Source of the DNA: Methylobacterium aquaticum
Lineage (GTDB): Bacteria; Pseudomonadota; Alphaproteobacteria; Rhizobiales; Beijerinckiaceae
Assembly (NCBI RefSeq): GCF_016804325.1
Contig: NZ_CP043627.1
Location: 3,981,001 to 4,045,000, forward strand
DNA length: 64,000 nucleotides
Direction: 5' to 3'
Below the pieces are notes generated by a model. It worked only from the letters and a program-made list of their open reading frames with translations, was not told the origin of the DNA and ran no database searches. Of the stretch, positions 33,716 to 42,786 are shown piece after piece (the stretch's first letter is position 1; every line of letters begins with the position of its first letter). The translations under genes were made by a program, and so were the position numbers.

Positions 33716-34579
33716 ATGCCGGCGCCGGTGCGCGCCACGCTGCCCGGGCTCTCGCCCGCCTGGCGCCGGCGCCTCGCCAGCCTGTTCTGGGGCCTCGTCT
33801 CCCTCGGCCTGTTCGCCGGCCTGTGGGAGGGCTTGTGGGCCCTCGACCTCGTCAACCCGCTGCTGCTGCCCCCACCCCACCTGTTCCTGGCCGACATCCC
33901 AGGCACCCTGCGCTACTTCGACCGCTCCAACCGGATCGGCAGCGTCGGCGGCGGCGGCGGTGTCGCGGCTTTGCTGGTCACCATGGGCTGGACGACGATG
34001 CGGGTCTTCGTCGGCCTTGGCCTGGGCTTCGTCTGCGGCGTGCTGGTCGGGGCGCTGGTCCATTACGTGCGAGCCTTGCGCAACCTGCTTCTGCCGACGG
34101 TGCTGTTGCTCGCGCCGATCTCCCCGGTGGCGTGGCTGCCGGTCGCCATCTTCGTCTTCGGTATCGGCGACAAGCCGGCGATCTTCCTCGTCTTCATCAC
34201 GCTGTTCTTCACCATCGTCCTCTCGACCGGCGCGCAGATCGAGAGCGTGCCCAAGACCTACATCCACGTCGCCCGCATCATGGGCGCCACCGGGCGGCAG
34301 ACCTTCTGGCGGGTGGTGTTGCCGGCGATCCTGCCGAGCCTGTTCATGACGCTGCGGCTCAACCTCTTCGCCGCCTGGATGGTGGTGCTGATCGCCGAGA
34401 CGGTCGGGGTCGGGACCGGGCTCGGGCAGATCACCTCGATGGCGCGCTCGACCTTCAACGCCAAGCTCGTCTTCTTCACCATGGCGATCGTCGGCGTGCT
34501 CGGCTTCCTGTCCGATTTCGCCCTGCGCCAGGTGCAGCGGAAGATGCTGTGGTGGGTCGGCCCGGGAGGCGCCCGATGA
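33716..34579 (+). CDS. ABC transporter permease, SsuC/TauC type
   Basis: From ATG 33716 the protein has 287 residues; a GTG at 33689 would add nine. About six hydrophobic segments are seen. The EAA coupling loop reads HVARIMGATGRQTFWRVVLP, with SPVAWLPVAIFVFGIGDKPA before it. It is the inner-membrane partner of the Tat-exported binding protein. It ends in an ATGA overlap with the ATPase gene. Confidence 0.87.
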   Translation: MPAPVRATLPGLSPAWRRRLASLFWGLVSLGLFAGLWEGLWALDLVNPLLLPPPHLFLADIPGTLRYFDRSNRIGSVGGGGGVAALLVTMGWTTMRVFVGLGLGFVCGVLVGALVHYVRALRNLLLPTVLLLAPISPVAWLPVAIFVFGIGDKPAIFLVFITLFFTIVLSTGAQIESVPKTYIHVARIMGATGRQTFWRVVLPAILPSLFMTLRLNLFAAWMVVLIAETVGVGTGLGQITSMARSTFNAKLVFFTMAIVGVLGFLSDFALRQVQRKMLWWVGPGGAR

Positions 34580-35373
34580 CCCGCCCCGCCGTCACGATCC
34601 GCGATGTCTCGAAGCGCTGGATGCCGGAGGGCCGCGCCCCGGTCCAGGCGCTGGCCGATCTCGATTTCGAGGTGGCCCCGGGCGAGTTCGTGGTGCTGCT
34701 CGGGCCCTCCGGCTGCGGCAAGTCCACGCTGCTCTACATGATCGCCGGACTGGAGGATGTCAGCGGCGGCGAGATCCTGGCGGACGGCGAGCCCGTCACG
34801 GGCCCGAGCGCCGAGCGCGGTCTGATCTTCCAGGACGCTTCGCTGTTTCCCTGGCTCACCATCGCCGACAACGTCGCCTTCGGGCTGGCCGTCCAGCACG
34901 TGCCGCCGCTCAAGCGGCGCGAGATGGCGGTCGAGATGCTGCGCCGGGTCGGGCTCGGCGACATGCTCGACAAGAAGCCGGACGAATTGTCCGGCGGCAT
35001 GCGCCAGCGCGCGGCCTGCGCCCGGGCGCTCGCCATGCGGCCGAAGGTGCTGATGATGGACGAGCCCTTCGCGGCCCTCGACGTCCAGACCCGCTCGCGC
35101 ATGCAGGATTTCCTGCTGCAGATCTGGCGCGACAGCGGCGCCTCGGTCCTCCTCGTCACCCATTCCATCGACGAGGCGATCTCGCTTGCCGACCGGGTGG
35201 TGGTGTTCACAGCCCGTCCCGGGCGCGTGAAGACGATCGTGCCGATCGACCTGCCGCGGCCGCGGCCGTCGCGCGACCCGCGCTACCACGCCTATCGCGA
35301 CCTGTTCACGGAGCTCCTCGGCGCCGAGGTCGACCGCGCCTTCGCCGAGCAGGAGGCCGCCGCGTCGCGATGA
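34576..35373 (+). CDS. ABC transporter ATP-binding protein, SsuB/TauB type
   Basis: The 265-residue protein contains Walker A GPSGCGKST, Q-loop LIFQDASLFPWLT, signature LSGGMRQRAACARAL, Walker B VLMMDEPFAALD and the switch histidine in LLVTHSIDEA. It energises the importer of the two preceding genes. Both its ends overlap neighbours by four bases (ATGA), which is strong evidence for one transcription unit with the nitrilase-fold gene. Confidence 0.92.
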   Translation: MTRPAVTIRDVSKRWMPEGRAPVQALADLDFEVAPGEFVVLLGPSGCGKSTLLYMIAGLEDVSGGEILADGEPVTGPSAERGLIFQDASLFPWLTIADNVAFGLAVQHVPPLKRREMAVEMLRRVGLGDMLDKKPDELSGGMRQRAACARALAMRPKVLMMDEPFAALDVQTRSRMQDFLLQIWRDSGASVLLVTHSIDEAISLADRVVVFTARPGRVKTIVPIDLPRPRPSRDPRYHAYRDLFTELLGAEVDRAFAEQEAAASR

Positions 35374-36200
35374 CACCCTTCATGCGCGTCGCCGCGATCC
35401 CGGTCGGCCCGGCCGGGGACGATCCGGGCGCCCCGTGGCGGGAGGTCGAGGCGGGGGTCTGCGAGGCCGCCGCCGTGGGCGCCGACCTCGCCGTCCTGCC
35501 GGAACTGACGCTGCTGCCCTACGTGGCGGGCGAGGATCCGGCGCGCTGGCGCCACCTCGCCGAGGCGGAGGACGGACCGACCGCCCGCCGCATGGGGGCG
35601 CTCGCGTGCCGCCATGGGCTCGCCCTGGTGTTCGGCCTGGCCCTCTGCGAGCCCGGCGGGGCGCTGCCCCTCAATGCGGCGCTCCTCGCCCGACCGGACG
35701 GCAGCATCGTCCGGATCGCGGCCAAGCATCGGCTTCCGCCGCCGTCGCCCGGCGACGAGTTCGGCGAGGCCGACCATTTCCGCGCCGGTCCCGCGGCGGC
35801 GCGGGCCGTGCGGGTCGGGTTCCCGGGTGGTCGCTCCCTCCGGGTCGCGGCCCTCGTCTGCTACGACCGGCGCTTCCCGGAGGCCTGGGACGCGGCGGCG
35901 GCCGGAGCCGACCTCGTCGCGGTGCTGGTCGCCGGGCCGGCGCCGCAGGATCCGCCCGGCTTCTTTGCCGCCGAACTCGCCGGCTACGCCCGGCGCTGCG
36001 GCGTCGCGGCGGTGGCGGCCGCGCGCCACGGCACCGAGCACGGCCTCGGCCGGCCGGTGCGGCACGACGGCGACAGCCTGGTGGTCGGGCCGGACGGCCG
36101 CCTCCTCGCGGCGTGGCGGCCCGACGCGCCGGGCCCGGTCATCGGCCCCGTCCTCGGTTCCCTGCCGGATACCGTCCGGCTTTCCCTTCCCGAAGCGTAA
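35370..36200 (+). CDS. Nitrilase-fold carbon-nitrogen hydrolase
   Basis: The 276-residue protein keeps the family triad: E45 in LPELTLLPY, K119 in AAKHRLPPP and C164 in ALVCYDRRFPE. Sequence around the cysteine differs from the amidase at 29122 (CYDRRFPE against CYDGWFPE), so the two are not recent duplicates. It probably hydrolyses an amide or carbamoyl group released from the imported compound. It is translationally coupled to the ABC ATPase and followed by an amidohydrolase. Confidence 0.87.
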   Translation: MTPFMRVAAIPVGPAGDDPGAPWREVEAGVCEAAAVGADLAVLPELTLLPYVAGEDPARWRHLAEAEDGPTARRMGALACRHGLALVFGLALCEPGGALPLNAALLARPDGSIVRIAAKHRLPPPSPGDEFGEADHFRAGPAAARAVRVGFPGGRSLRVAALVCYDRRFPEAWDAAAAGADLVAVLVAGPAPQDPPGFFAAELAGYARRCGVAAVAAARHGTEHGLGRPVRHDGDSLVVGPDGRLLAAWRPDAPGPVIGPVLGSLPDTVRLSLPEA

Positions 36201-36215
36201 CGGAACACCAAACCC

Positions 36216-37757
36216 ATGGCAGAGCTCATCGTCCAGGCCGGCTGGGTCGTCACCGGCATCAAGGACCGCAACACGCCGGTCATCGTCGAGAACGGCGCCG
36301 TGCTCTCGCGCGACGGCGTGATCGTGGCGGTCGGCCCGGTCGAGGAGATGCAGCGGACGGCGCCGCAAGCCGAGCTGCGCCGCTATCCCGGCCACGTCAT
36401 GCTGCCGGGCTTCGTCAACAGCCACCACCATGTCGGGCTCACCCCGCTCCAGCTCGGCTCGCCCGACTACGCCCTGGAATTGTGGTTCGCGAGCCGCCTG
36501 CCGGCCCGGCGCCTCGACCTCACCCTCGACACGCTCTACTCCGCCTTCGAGATGGTGGCGTCGGGCATCACCACGGTCCAGCACATCCAGGGCTGGATGG
36601 CCGGCGGCTTTGATGCCATCCACGCCTCCGCGACCAAGACCCTGAACGGCTACCGCAGCCTCGGGATGCGCGCCTCCTACTGCTACGCCGTCCGCGAGCA
36701 GAACCGGCTCGTCTACGAGGCGGACGAGGCGTTCTGCGCCCGCCTGCCGGCCGATCTCGGGGCAGAGCTCGCCGCCCACCTCAAGGCGCAGGCGATGCCG
36801 TTTGCCGACTTCCTGCGCCTGTTCGACCAGCTCCGAGAGGAGAACGAGGGCCATCGCCTGACCCGGATCCAGCTGGCGCCGGCCAATCTCCACTGGTGCA
36901 CCGACGAGGGGCTGGTGGCGCTCCACGACAAATCCCGCGCCGCCGGCGTGCCGATGCACATGCATCTGCTGGAGACCGCCTACCAGAAGGAATATGCCCG
37001 CCGCCGCACCGGCAAGACCGCGCTCCGCCACCTCCACGACCTCGGCGTGCTCGGGCCGCACATGACGCTCGGCCACGGCGTCTGGCTCAACGAGGAGGAC
37101 ATCGACCTCGTCGCGCAGACCGGCACCTGCATCTGCCACAATTGCTCGTCGAACTTCCGGCTGCGCTCGGGGCTCGCCCCGCTGAACGCCTGGGAGAAGA
37201 AGGGCATCACGGTCGGGATGGGGCTCGACGAGGCGGGCATCAACGACGACCGCGACATGCTCCAGGAATTGCGGCTGGCGCTCCGGGTCCACCGGGTGCC
37301 CGGGATGGACGACGACGACGTGCCGACCCCGTCGCAGGTGGTGAAGATGGCGACCGAATCGGGCGCCATGACCACCGCCTTCGGGGCCGAGATCGGCCGC
37401 CTCGATCCCGGCCGCTACTTCGATGCGTCGCTGATCGACTGGAAGCGCGCCACCTACCCGTTCCAGGATCCCGACATCCCGGTGCTCGACGCCCTGGTCC
37501 AGCGCGCCAAGACCGAGTGCGTCGACGCGGTCTATATCGACGGCGATCTGGTCTATGCGGATGGCCGCTTCACCAGGATCGACCGGGATGCCGTCCTGGC
37601 CGAGATCGCCGACGTGCTCGGACGCCCGCGCTCGCCCGAGGAGGTGGCACGGCGCGAACTCGGCCGGGCGGTCTTCCCGCACGTGAAGGCGTTCTATGCC
37701 GATTACCTGCCGGCGGCACCGGGCAACCCGTTCTACGCCGGCTCGTCGATGCGCTAA
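36216..37757 (+). CDS. Amidohydrolase, TrzN/AtzA/8-oxoguanine deaminase type
   Basis: The 513-residue enzyme has the beta-barrel metal site of the superfamily: HHH in VNSHHHVGLT (H70, H72), H250 in MHMHLLETAYQ, H287 in LGHGVWL and D338 in GMGLDEAGIND. A CICHNCSSNFRLRSG segment replaces the common HNPxSN motif. Members deaminate or dechlorinate purines, triazines and related N-heterocycles. It closes the sigma-54 operon, so a heterocyclic nitrogen source is the likely substrate. The length and the extended C-terminus (from about 440) are usual for the TrzN group. Confidence 0.85.
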   Translation: MAELIVQAGWVVTGIKDRNTPVIVENGAVLSRDGVIVAVGPVEEMQRTAPQAELRRYPGHVMLPGFVNSHHHVGLTPLQLGSPDYALELWFASRLPARRLDLTLDTLYSAFEMVASGITTVQHIQGWMAGGFDAIHASATKTLNGYRSLGMRASYCYAVREQNRLVYEADEAFCARLPADLGAELAAHLKAQAMPFADFLRLFDQLREENEGHRLTRIQLAPANLHWCTDEGLVALHDKSRAAGVPMHMHLLETAYQKEYARRRTGKTALRHLHDLGVLGPHMTLGHGVWLNEEDIDLVAQTGTCICHNCSSNFRLRSGLAPLNAWEKKGITVGMGLDEAGINDDRDMLQELRLALRVHRVPGMDDDDVPTPSQVVKMATESGAMTTAFGAEIGRLDPGRYFDASLIDWKRATYPFQDPDIPVLDALVQRAKTECVDAVYIDGDLVYADGRFTRIDRDAVLAEIADVLGRPRSPEEVARRELGRAVFPHVKAFYADYLPAAPGNPFYAGSSMR

Positions 37758-37841
37758 GGGCATCCTCCCACGCCGCAGGCGCCGGCCTGCCGGAACCGCG
37801 AGATGGGCAGGGGCCTGGCGCCTGCTCGATCCTCGCGCCGC

Positions 37842-38747
37842 TCAGGCCAATTCCCGCAGCCAGTGCTCCGCGATGGCGTCGCGGCGGGCAAACCACGTCC
37901 CCTCGCGGGCGGCCACATGGGCGAGGAAGCGCTCGAGGCCGCCGATCCGGCCGGGCCGGCCGATGATGCGCAGGTGCAGGCCCACCGACAGCATCCTGGG
38001 TGCGTCGCCGCCCTCGGCGTAGAGGCGATCGAAGGCGTCGATGCAGTAGCGGGCGAAGTCGTCGCCGAACACGAAGCCGCCGCCGCGCTGGAAGCGCATG
38101 TCGTTGGTGTCGAAGGCGTAGGGCAGCACGACGTGCGGGCGACCCTCGCGGCCCGGCACGAGATAGGGCAGGTCGTCGTTGTAGGCGTTCGAGTCGTACA
38201 GGAAGCCGCCCTGCTCCAGGAGCAGCCGGCGGGTGTTGACCGAGGTCGCCGAGCGGGTGTGCCAGCCGACCGGGGCGCGACCGGTCGCGTCGCGGATCGC
38301 CGCGACGGCCTGCGCGATGGCCGTCCGCTCCTGTGCCTCGCCCATCCCGGCATGGCGCTCCCAGCGCCAGCCATGGGCCGCGACCTCGTGCCCGTCGGCG
38401 ACGGCCTCCTGCGCCAGCCACGGCGACAGCGCGACGGCGCGCCCGTTGGCGTTGAGGGTGGCAGGGACGCCGTAGGCCGACAGCAGGGCCCGGATGCGCG
38501 GCCAGCCGGCGCGGGGGCCGTACTCGAAATGCGACTCCATGCAGAGGTCGCGGGATCCGACGACCTCCTCCACCACCTCGTAGACGGATTCGTTGCGCTC
38601 GTCGCCCATGCCGAGGGAGAGTTCCGCCCCCTCCTCGACGTTGACGACGACCGAGACGGCGACCCGGGCGCCGCCCGGCCAGGCGACTTTGGGCGGATGG
38701 CCGCCATAGCCCCGGAAATCGCGATCGTGGACCTTCGGATCGAACAT
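37842..38747 (-). CDS. Polysaccharide-deacetylase-fold hydrolase, PuuE allantoinase-like
   Basis: The 301-residue protein begins MFDPKVHDRDFRGYGGHPPK and has NVEEGAELSLGMGDERNES, the beginning of metal-independent allantoinase PuuE and its relatives. Typical steps follow: VPATLNANGRAVALSPWLAQ, EVAAHGWRWERH, GWHTRSATSVNTRRLL and DSNAYNDDLPYLV. It probably opens a cyclic ureide or imide ring. It ends the minus-strand unit with the PotABCD-type transporter and is convergent with the amidohydrolase gene, so both flank a catabolic boundary. Confidence 0.82.
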   Translation of the reverse strand: MFDPKVHDRDFRGYGGHPPKVAWPGGARVAVSVVVNVEEGAELSLGMGDERNESVYEVVEEVVGSRDLCMESHFEYGPRAGWPRIRALLSAYGVPATLNANGRAVALSPWLAQEAVADGHEVAAHGWRWERHAGMGEAQERTAIAQAVAAIRDATGRAPVGWHTRSATSVNTRRLLLEQGGFLYDSNAYNDDLPYLVPGREGRPHVVLPYAFDTNDMRFQRGGGFVFGDDFARYCIDAFDRLYAEGGDAPRMLSVGLHLRIIGRPGRIGGLERFLAHVAAREGTWFARRDAIAEHWLRELA

Positions 38748-38757
38748 CGTTCTGGTG

Positions 38758-39558
38758 TCACACTTCGGCCAGCCGGCGCAGGCCGACGAGGCGGTCCCCG
38801 ACGATCAGCACCGCGACGGCGAGCAGGATCAGGAGCGTCGAGACCGCCGCGACCGTCGGGTCGGGCCGCTCCTCGACGAGCTGGAGCATCTGGATCGGCA
38901 GGGTCTTGGTCCAGGCATCGGTGAAGAAGATCGAGATCGGGTAGTTGTCCATCGAGGCGAGGAACGCGAACAGGCCCGAGGTCAGGAAGGCCGGCGCGAG
39001 GCCCGGCACCAGCACGCGCAGGATGGCGGCCGGATAGGACAGGCCGAGCGTCCGGGCGGCGTCGATCAGGGTGAAGTCGAACAGCGAGAGCGCCGCCACC
39101 ACGTTGCGCACGACGTAGGGCAGCGTGATCACCCCGTGGGCGACGAGCAGGCTTAACGCCACGTCGCGCAGGCCCATCGTGCGAAACCCCTGCAGCATCG
39201 CGATGCCGACGACGAGGCCCGGCAACATCAGGGGCGAGATCAGGAAGGTGACCAGGGCCTCGCGCCCGGGAAAGCGACCGCGCACCACCGCAATGGCGCA
39301 GAGCGTGCCGAGGACGAGGGCGAGCGCGGTGGCGAGGCCGGCGACCCGCAGCGAAGTCGCGAGAGCCGGCCAGATGTCTCGGGAGGCCCACAGCCGCTCG
39401 TACCACCGCGTCGACCAGGCGGGCGGCGGCAGGGTGAACACTGCGCTCGACCCGAACGAGACCGCCACCGTGACGACGAGCGGCGCCATCAGGAAGGCGG
39501 CCGAAATCCCCGCGACGGCCCAGACCAGGGCGAGCGACAGGCGTTCGGTCGCGGTCAT
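38758..39558 (-). CDS. ABC transporter permease, PotC type
   Basis: This 266-residue inner-membrane protein has six hydrophobic segments and the PotC coupling loop (IDAARTLGLSYPAAILRVLVP), with ASMDNYPISIFFTDAWTKTL after it. The last motif is characteristic of polyamine/opine-type permeases. Its ATG overlaps the stop of the PotB-type gene. Eleven bases downstream begins the PuuE-like gene's last region, so the order PotD-A-B-C-PuuE forms one unit. Confidence 0.88.
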   Translation of the reverse strand: MTATERLSLALVWAVAGISAAFLMAPLVVTVAVSFGSSAVFTLPPPAWSTRWYERLWASRDIWPALATSLRVAGLATALALVLGTLCAIAVVRGRFPGREALVTFLISPLMLPGLVVGIAMLQGFRTMGLRDVALSLLVAHGVITLPYVVRNVVAALSLFDFTLIDAARTLGLSYPAAILRVLVPGLAPAFLTSGLFAFLASMDNYPISIFFTDAWTKTLPIQMLQLVEERPDPTVAAVSTLLILLAVAVLIVGDRLVGLRRLAEV

Positions 39559-40439
39559 GTTTGTCCTCCCCCGCCGAGGCGGCGGGCGAGCGCCGTCGAG
39601 CCGACCACGACGGCGACCGCAACCGCGAGCAGGATGACGGCCGTGGTCGAGCCGAGCCGCTCGTCGCGCATGAAGAGGAAGGCGCGGCCGGTCAGCGTCG
39701 CGAGGGTCTGGTAGCGGTCGCCGATGACGAGGCTCGGCACGACGTACATCGACACCGCGAGCGAGAACACGAAGGCGATCCCCGAGACGATCCCCGGCAG
39801 GGTCAGCGGCAGGGTCACGCACAGGAAGCGCCGCACGGGCGACGCCCCGAGGGTCGCGGCGGCCTCCGCGAGGCGCGGATCGATCAGGCGGATCACCGCG
39901 TAGATCGGCAGGATCATGAACGGCAGGAAGACGTTGGCGGCGCCCAGGACGAGGCCGGTCTCGGTGAACAGCAGCCGCTGCGGCGCGTCCCAGATCCCGA
40001 GCCCGACGAGGACCTGCGACACCACCCCGTCGCGGCGCAGCACGATCTGCCAGGCATAGGCCTTGACCACCACCCCGACCGAGAGCGGCAGGATGACCGA
40101 GAGCAGCAGCAGCGCTTGCACCGCGCCGCGGGCCCGCGCCAGGGCGATCGCCGCCGGATAGCCGAGGAGCAGGCAGACCAGGGTGACGAGGAGCGCGCTG
40201 CGCACCGTATTGCCGATGACCCGCCAGCTGAACGGATCGGACAGGAACTGCGCGAAGGGCGCGAGGCCGATCCCGTCGGGCCCCGAGAGGCTGCGCCCCA
40301 AGAGGACGAGCAGCGGCCAGCCATAGGAAGCGGCAAGATAGGCGAAGGCCGGCAGCGCCATGAGCGCCACCGGGTCGAGGCGAAGCCGCAGCCGGCGGGC
40401 CGGGACGGGAGCGGCGGCGAGGGTGGCCGGGACGCTCAT
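39555..40439 (-). CDS. ABC transporter permease, PotB type
   Basis: The 294-residue protein has six membrane segments, beginning at MALPAFAYLAASYGWPLLVL. The coupling loop reads LAEAAATLGASPVRRFLCVT, and FVFSLAVSMYVVPSLVIGD follows. It is the partner of the PotC-type permease. It overlaps the ATPase gene by four bases at its start and the next permease by four at its end. Confidence 0.88.
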   Translation of the reverse strand: MSVPATLAAAPVPARRLRLRLDPVALMALPAFAYLAASYGWPLLVLLGRSLSGPDGIGLAPFAQFLSDPFSWRVIGNTVRSALLVTLVCLLLGYPAAIALARARGAVQALLLLSVILPLSVGVVVKAYAWQIVLRRDGVVSQVLVGLGIWDAPQRLLFTETGLVLGAANVFLPFMILPIYAVIRLIDPRLAEAAATLGASPVRRFLCVTLPLTLPGIVSGIAFVFSLAVSMYVVPSLVIGDRYQTLATLTGRAFLFMRDERLGSTTAVILLAVAVAVVVGSTALARRLGGGGQT

Positions 40440-41536
40440 GCCGCCTCCCGCAGGGCCGGCTCGGCGGGGAAGACCAGCGTATCCTCGATCGCCCAGGACA
40501 GGCGCAGCCGCGCGCCGGGCGCGGCGCCGGCCGGGATCTCGGGGGCCTCCGCCAGCAGGGTCCTGTTCCCGTCCGGGCCGGCGAAGAACAGGTGGGCGCG
40601 GGCGCCCTGGAAGGCGACCTCGACGAGCGCAGCCTCGATCGTGTTCGGTCCTTCGCCACCGATCCGGATCCGCTCCGGCCGCACGCCGAGGAGCACGGGG
40701 CTCCCGGGCAGGAAGCGGCCGGGTGCCCGCACCGTCCCGAGCGGCGTCTCGACCCGCAGCATCCCGGCCCCCTCCTCCCGCACGAGGCCGGGAATCCGGG
40801 TCGACAGGCCGACGAAGCCGAGCGCGCAGGCGGTGGCGGGCCGGCGGTAGAGCGTCACCGGGTCGGCGAGCTGCTCGATCGCGCCGAGGTTCATCACCGC
40901 GATCCGGTCGGACATGGTGAGCGCCTCGTCCTGATCGTGGGTGACGAACAGGGCGGTGATGCCGAGTTCCCGCAGGAGGCGCTTGAGGTCGATCTGCATC
41001 GCCTCCCTGAGCTTGCGGTCGAGGGCCGAGAACGGCTCGTCGAGAAGCAGGAGCTTCGGCCGGACGGCGAGCGCGCGCGCCACCGCCACCCGCTGCTGCT
41101 GCCCGCCCGACAGCGCCTGCGCGCGGCGGTCGGCGAAGGGCGCCATCTGGACCAGGTCGAGGAAGCGCGAGACGGTGGCGCCGATCCCGGCCCGGGGATG
41201 CCCCTTGGCCTTGAGCCCGAAGGCGACGTTCTCGGCGACCGTGAGGTGGGGGAACAGGGCGTAGTTCTGGAACACCACCCCGATGTCGCGCCGATGCGGC
41301 GGGGTACGGGTGATGTCGCGCCCGTCGAGCGCGACCCGGCCGCGATCGGGAGACACGAGGCCGGCGACGATGCGCAGCAGGGTCGTCTTCCCGCAGCCGG
41401 AGGGGCCGAGCAGCGAGACGAACTCGCCGCGTGCCACGGCCAGGTCCACGCCGCCGAGCACCGCGCTGGCGCCGTAGCTCTTCTCGGCCCCGGTGATCGC
41501 CAGGAAGCCGGGATCGGACGAGGGGGATTCCGACAT
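40436..41536 (-). CDS. ABC transporter ATP-binding protein, PotA type
   Basis: The 366-residue protein has Walker A GPSGCGKTT, Q-loop VVFQNYALFPHLT, signature LSGGQQQRVAVARAL, Walker B LLLLDEPFSALD and the switch histidine in LFVTHDQDEAL. A C-terminal TOBE domain begins near residue 245 (VLLGVRPERIRI). The TOBE extension places it with spermidine/putrescine and opine importers, not the SsuB group. It stands between the binding-protein and permease genes. Confidence 0.92.
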   Translation of the reverse strand: MSESPSSDPGFLAITGAEKSYGASAVLGGVDLAVARGEFVSLLGPSGCGKTTLLRIVAGLVSPDRGRVALDGRDITRTPPHRRDIGVVFQNYALFPHLTVAENVAFGLKAKGHPRAGIGATVSRFLDLVQMAPFADRRAQALSGGQQQRVAVARALAVRPKLLLLDEPFSALDRKLREAMQIDLKRLLRELGITALFVTHDQDEALTMSDRIAVMNLGAIEQLADPVTLYRRPATACALGFVGLSTRIPGLVREEGAGMLRVETPLGTVRAPGRFLPGSPVLLGVRPERIRIGGEGPNTIEAALVEVAFQGARAHLFFAGPDGNRTLLAEAPEIPAGAAPGARLRLSWAIEDTLVFPAEPALREAA

Positions 41537-41544
41537 GGCGGGCC

Positions 41545-42588
41545 TCAGATCCCCATCTCGCGGTCCCAGCGCTTGATCCAGCCGTCGCGCTCGCGGGCGA
41601 CGGTGGCCCAGTCGATCTGGTGCACCACGAGATCCGCGGGCAGGCCCGCCGGGCGCGGCACCGCGCGGTTCGTCGGCAGCGAGAAGGTCGGGCCGACGAG
41701 GCGCTGCTGCAACTCGGCCCCGAGCAGCATGTCGACATAGGCGAAGGCGAGATCGGCTTGGGGGCAGCCCTTCACCACGGCGACGCCCGACGGCATCGCG
41801 AGCACGCCCTCTCTCGGCGCCGCAAGGTCGATCGGGGCGCCGGCGGCCTTGCGCTCGAGGGCATAGGACGACATCGCGGACGAGATCATCCAGGCCTCGC
41901 CCTGCTCCAGCAGGTTATAGGCCTGGGGCTGCTGCGTGTAGACCGTCAGCAGGTTCGGCTTGAGCGTCGCGAGCCTGCGGAAGCCCGGCTCGACCTCCCG
42001 TTGCGCGGCATCGAGCGTCCGGCCGGTCGCCAGCGCCGCCGCGACGAAGAGGTTGGCCAATCCTTCCGTGTTCTGCAGCGAGGGAAGGATCACCCTGCCC
42101 TTGTACTTCGGATCGTAGGGGTCGGCCCAGGAGGTCGGGGCCTGGCGCATCGTCTCGGTGTTGTAGGCGATGCCGAGCCAGGGCTGGAGGTAGTTCGCCC
42201 ACATCCCGTCCATATGGACGGTGCCGGGGACGAGGGCGGCGAGGTTCGGCACCTTCGCCGGCGTCAGGGGATCGAGCAATCCTTCCTTGACCGCCAGGAT
42301 CATCACGGGATCGTCCATCTGGACCACCGAGATGTAGGGCCGGTCGCGGTTCTTCTGCATCTTCTCGAGGTTCACCAGCGAGCGCGTGCCCTCGAAGATC
42401 ACCTTGGCGCCGTGCTTCTTCTCGAAGGCCGGGACGACGATCTCCTCGACCCAGGCCTTGTGGCCGGCGGCCCCGCCGACGACGAGCTCGCGGGTCTGCG
42501 CCCGCAGGATGCCGGGCGCCGCCACCAGGGCGCCGAGCGTGGCCGCCCCGCGCAGCACCGAACGACGATCGGGAGTGAAGGACGGCAT
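41545..42588 (-). CDS. ABC substrate-binding protein, PotD type, Tat signal
   Basis: The 347-residue protein has a twin-arginine signal (DRRSVLRGAATLGALVAAPG, cut after LRAQ) and a PotD/IdiA-like two-lobe fold: EIVVPAFEKKHGAKVIFEGT, MWANYLQPWLGIAYNTETMR and VAVVKGCPQADLAFAYVDML. The ligand is unclear; this group takes polyamines, opines and related cations or amides. It is the first gene of the minus-strand PotDABC unit, divergent from a GntR/FCD gene. GGAGG lies a short way upstream of the start. Confidence 0.87.
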   Translation of the reverse strand: MPSFTPDRRSVLRGAATLGALVAAPGILRAQTRELVVGGAAGHKAWVEEIVVPAFEKKHGAKVIFEGTRSLVNLEKMQKNRDRPYISVVQMDDPVMILAVKEGLLDPLTPAKVPNLAALVPGTVHMDGMWANYLQPWLGIAYNTETMRQAPTSWADPYDPKYKGRVILPSLQNTEGLANLFVAAALATGRTLDAAQREVEPGFRRLATLKPNLLTVYTQQPQAYNLLEQGEAWMISSAMSSYALERKAAGAPIDLAAPREGVLAMPSGVAVVKGCPQADLAFAYVDMLLGAELQQRLVGPTFSLPTNRAVPRPAGLPADLVVHQIDWATVARERDGWIKRWDREMGI

Positions 42589-42669
42589 GGCGGGAGACCC
42601 TCCGGACGGGGCGGACGATGCTTATGAGTAGGTCTGGCTCTCCCGGATATGAAGCACAAACTCATCGCA

Positions 42670-42681
42670 ATTGTGCACAAT
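42670..42681. promoter_or_regulatory. Perfect palindrome ATTGTGCACAAT between PotD and GntR genes
   Basis: This 12-base perfect palindrome lies in the 198-base divergent gap. FCD-type GntR regulators often bind AT-flanked palindromes of this length. It could control both the transporter and the regulator's own gene. The assignment is positional. Confidence 0.45.
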
Positions 42682-42786
42682 CTCAGGGCGGCGGACCGTG
42701 CGAACGGGGAATCGTGCGAAGGGGCTTGGGGGACGGCGCGTCCCGCTTTATCCCGGGCCGGGAGGGTGCAAGCGGAGAGGGACCTG

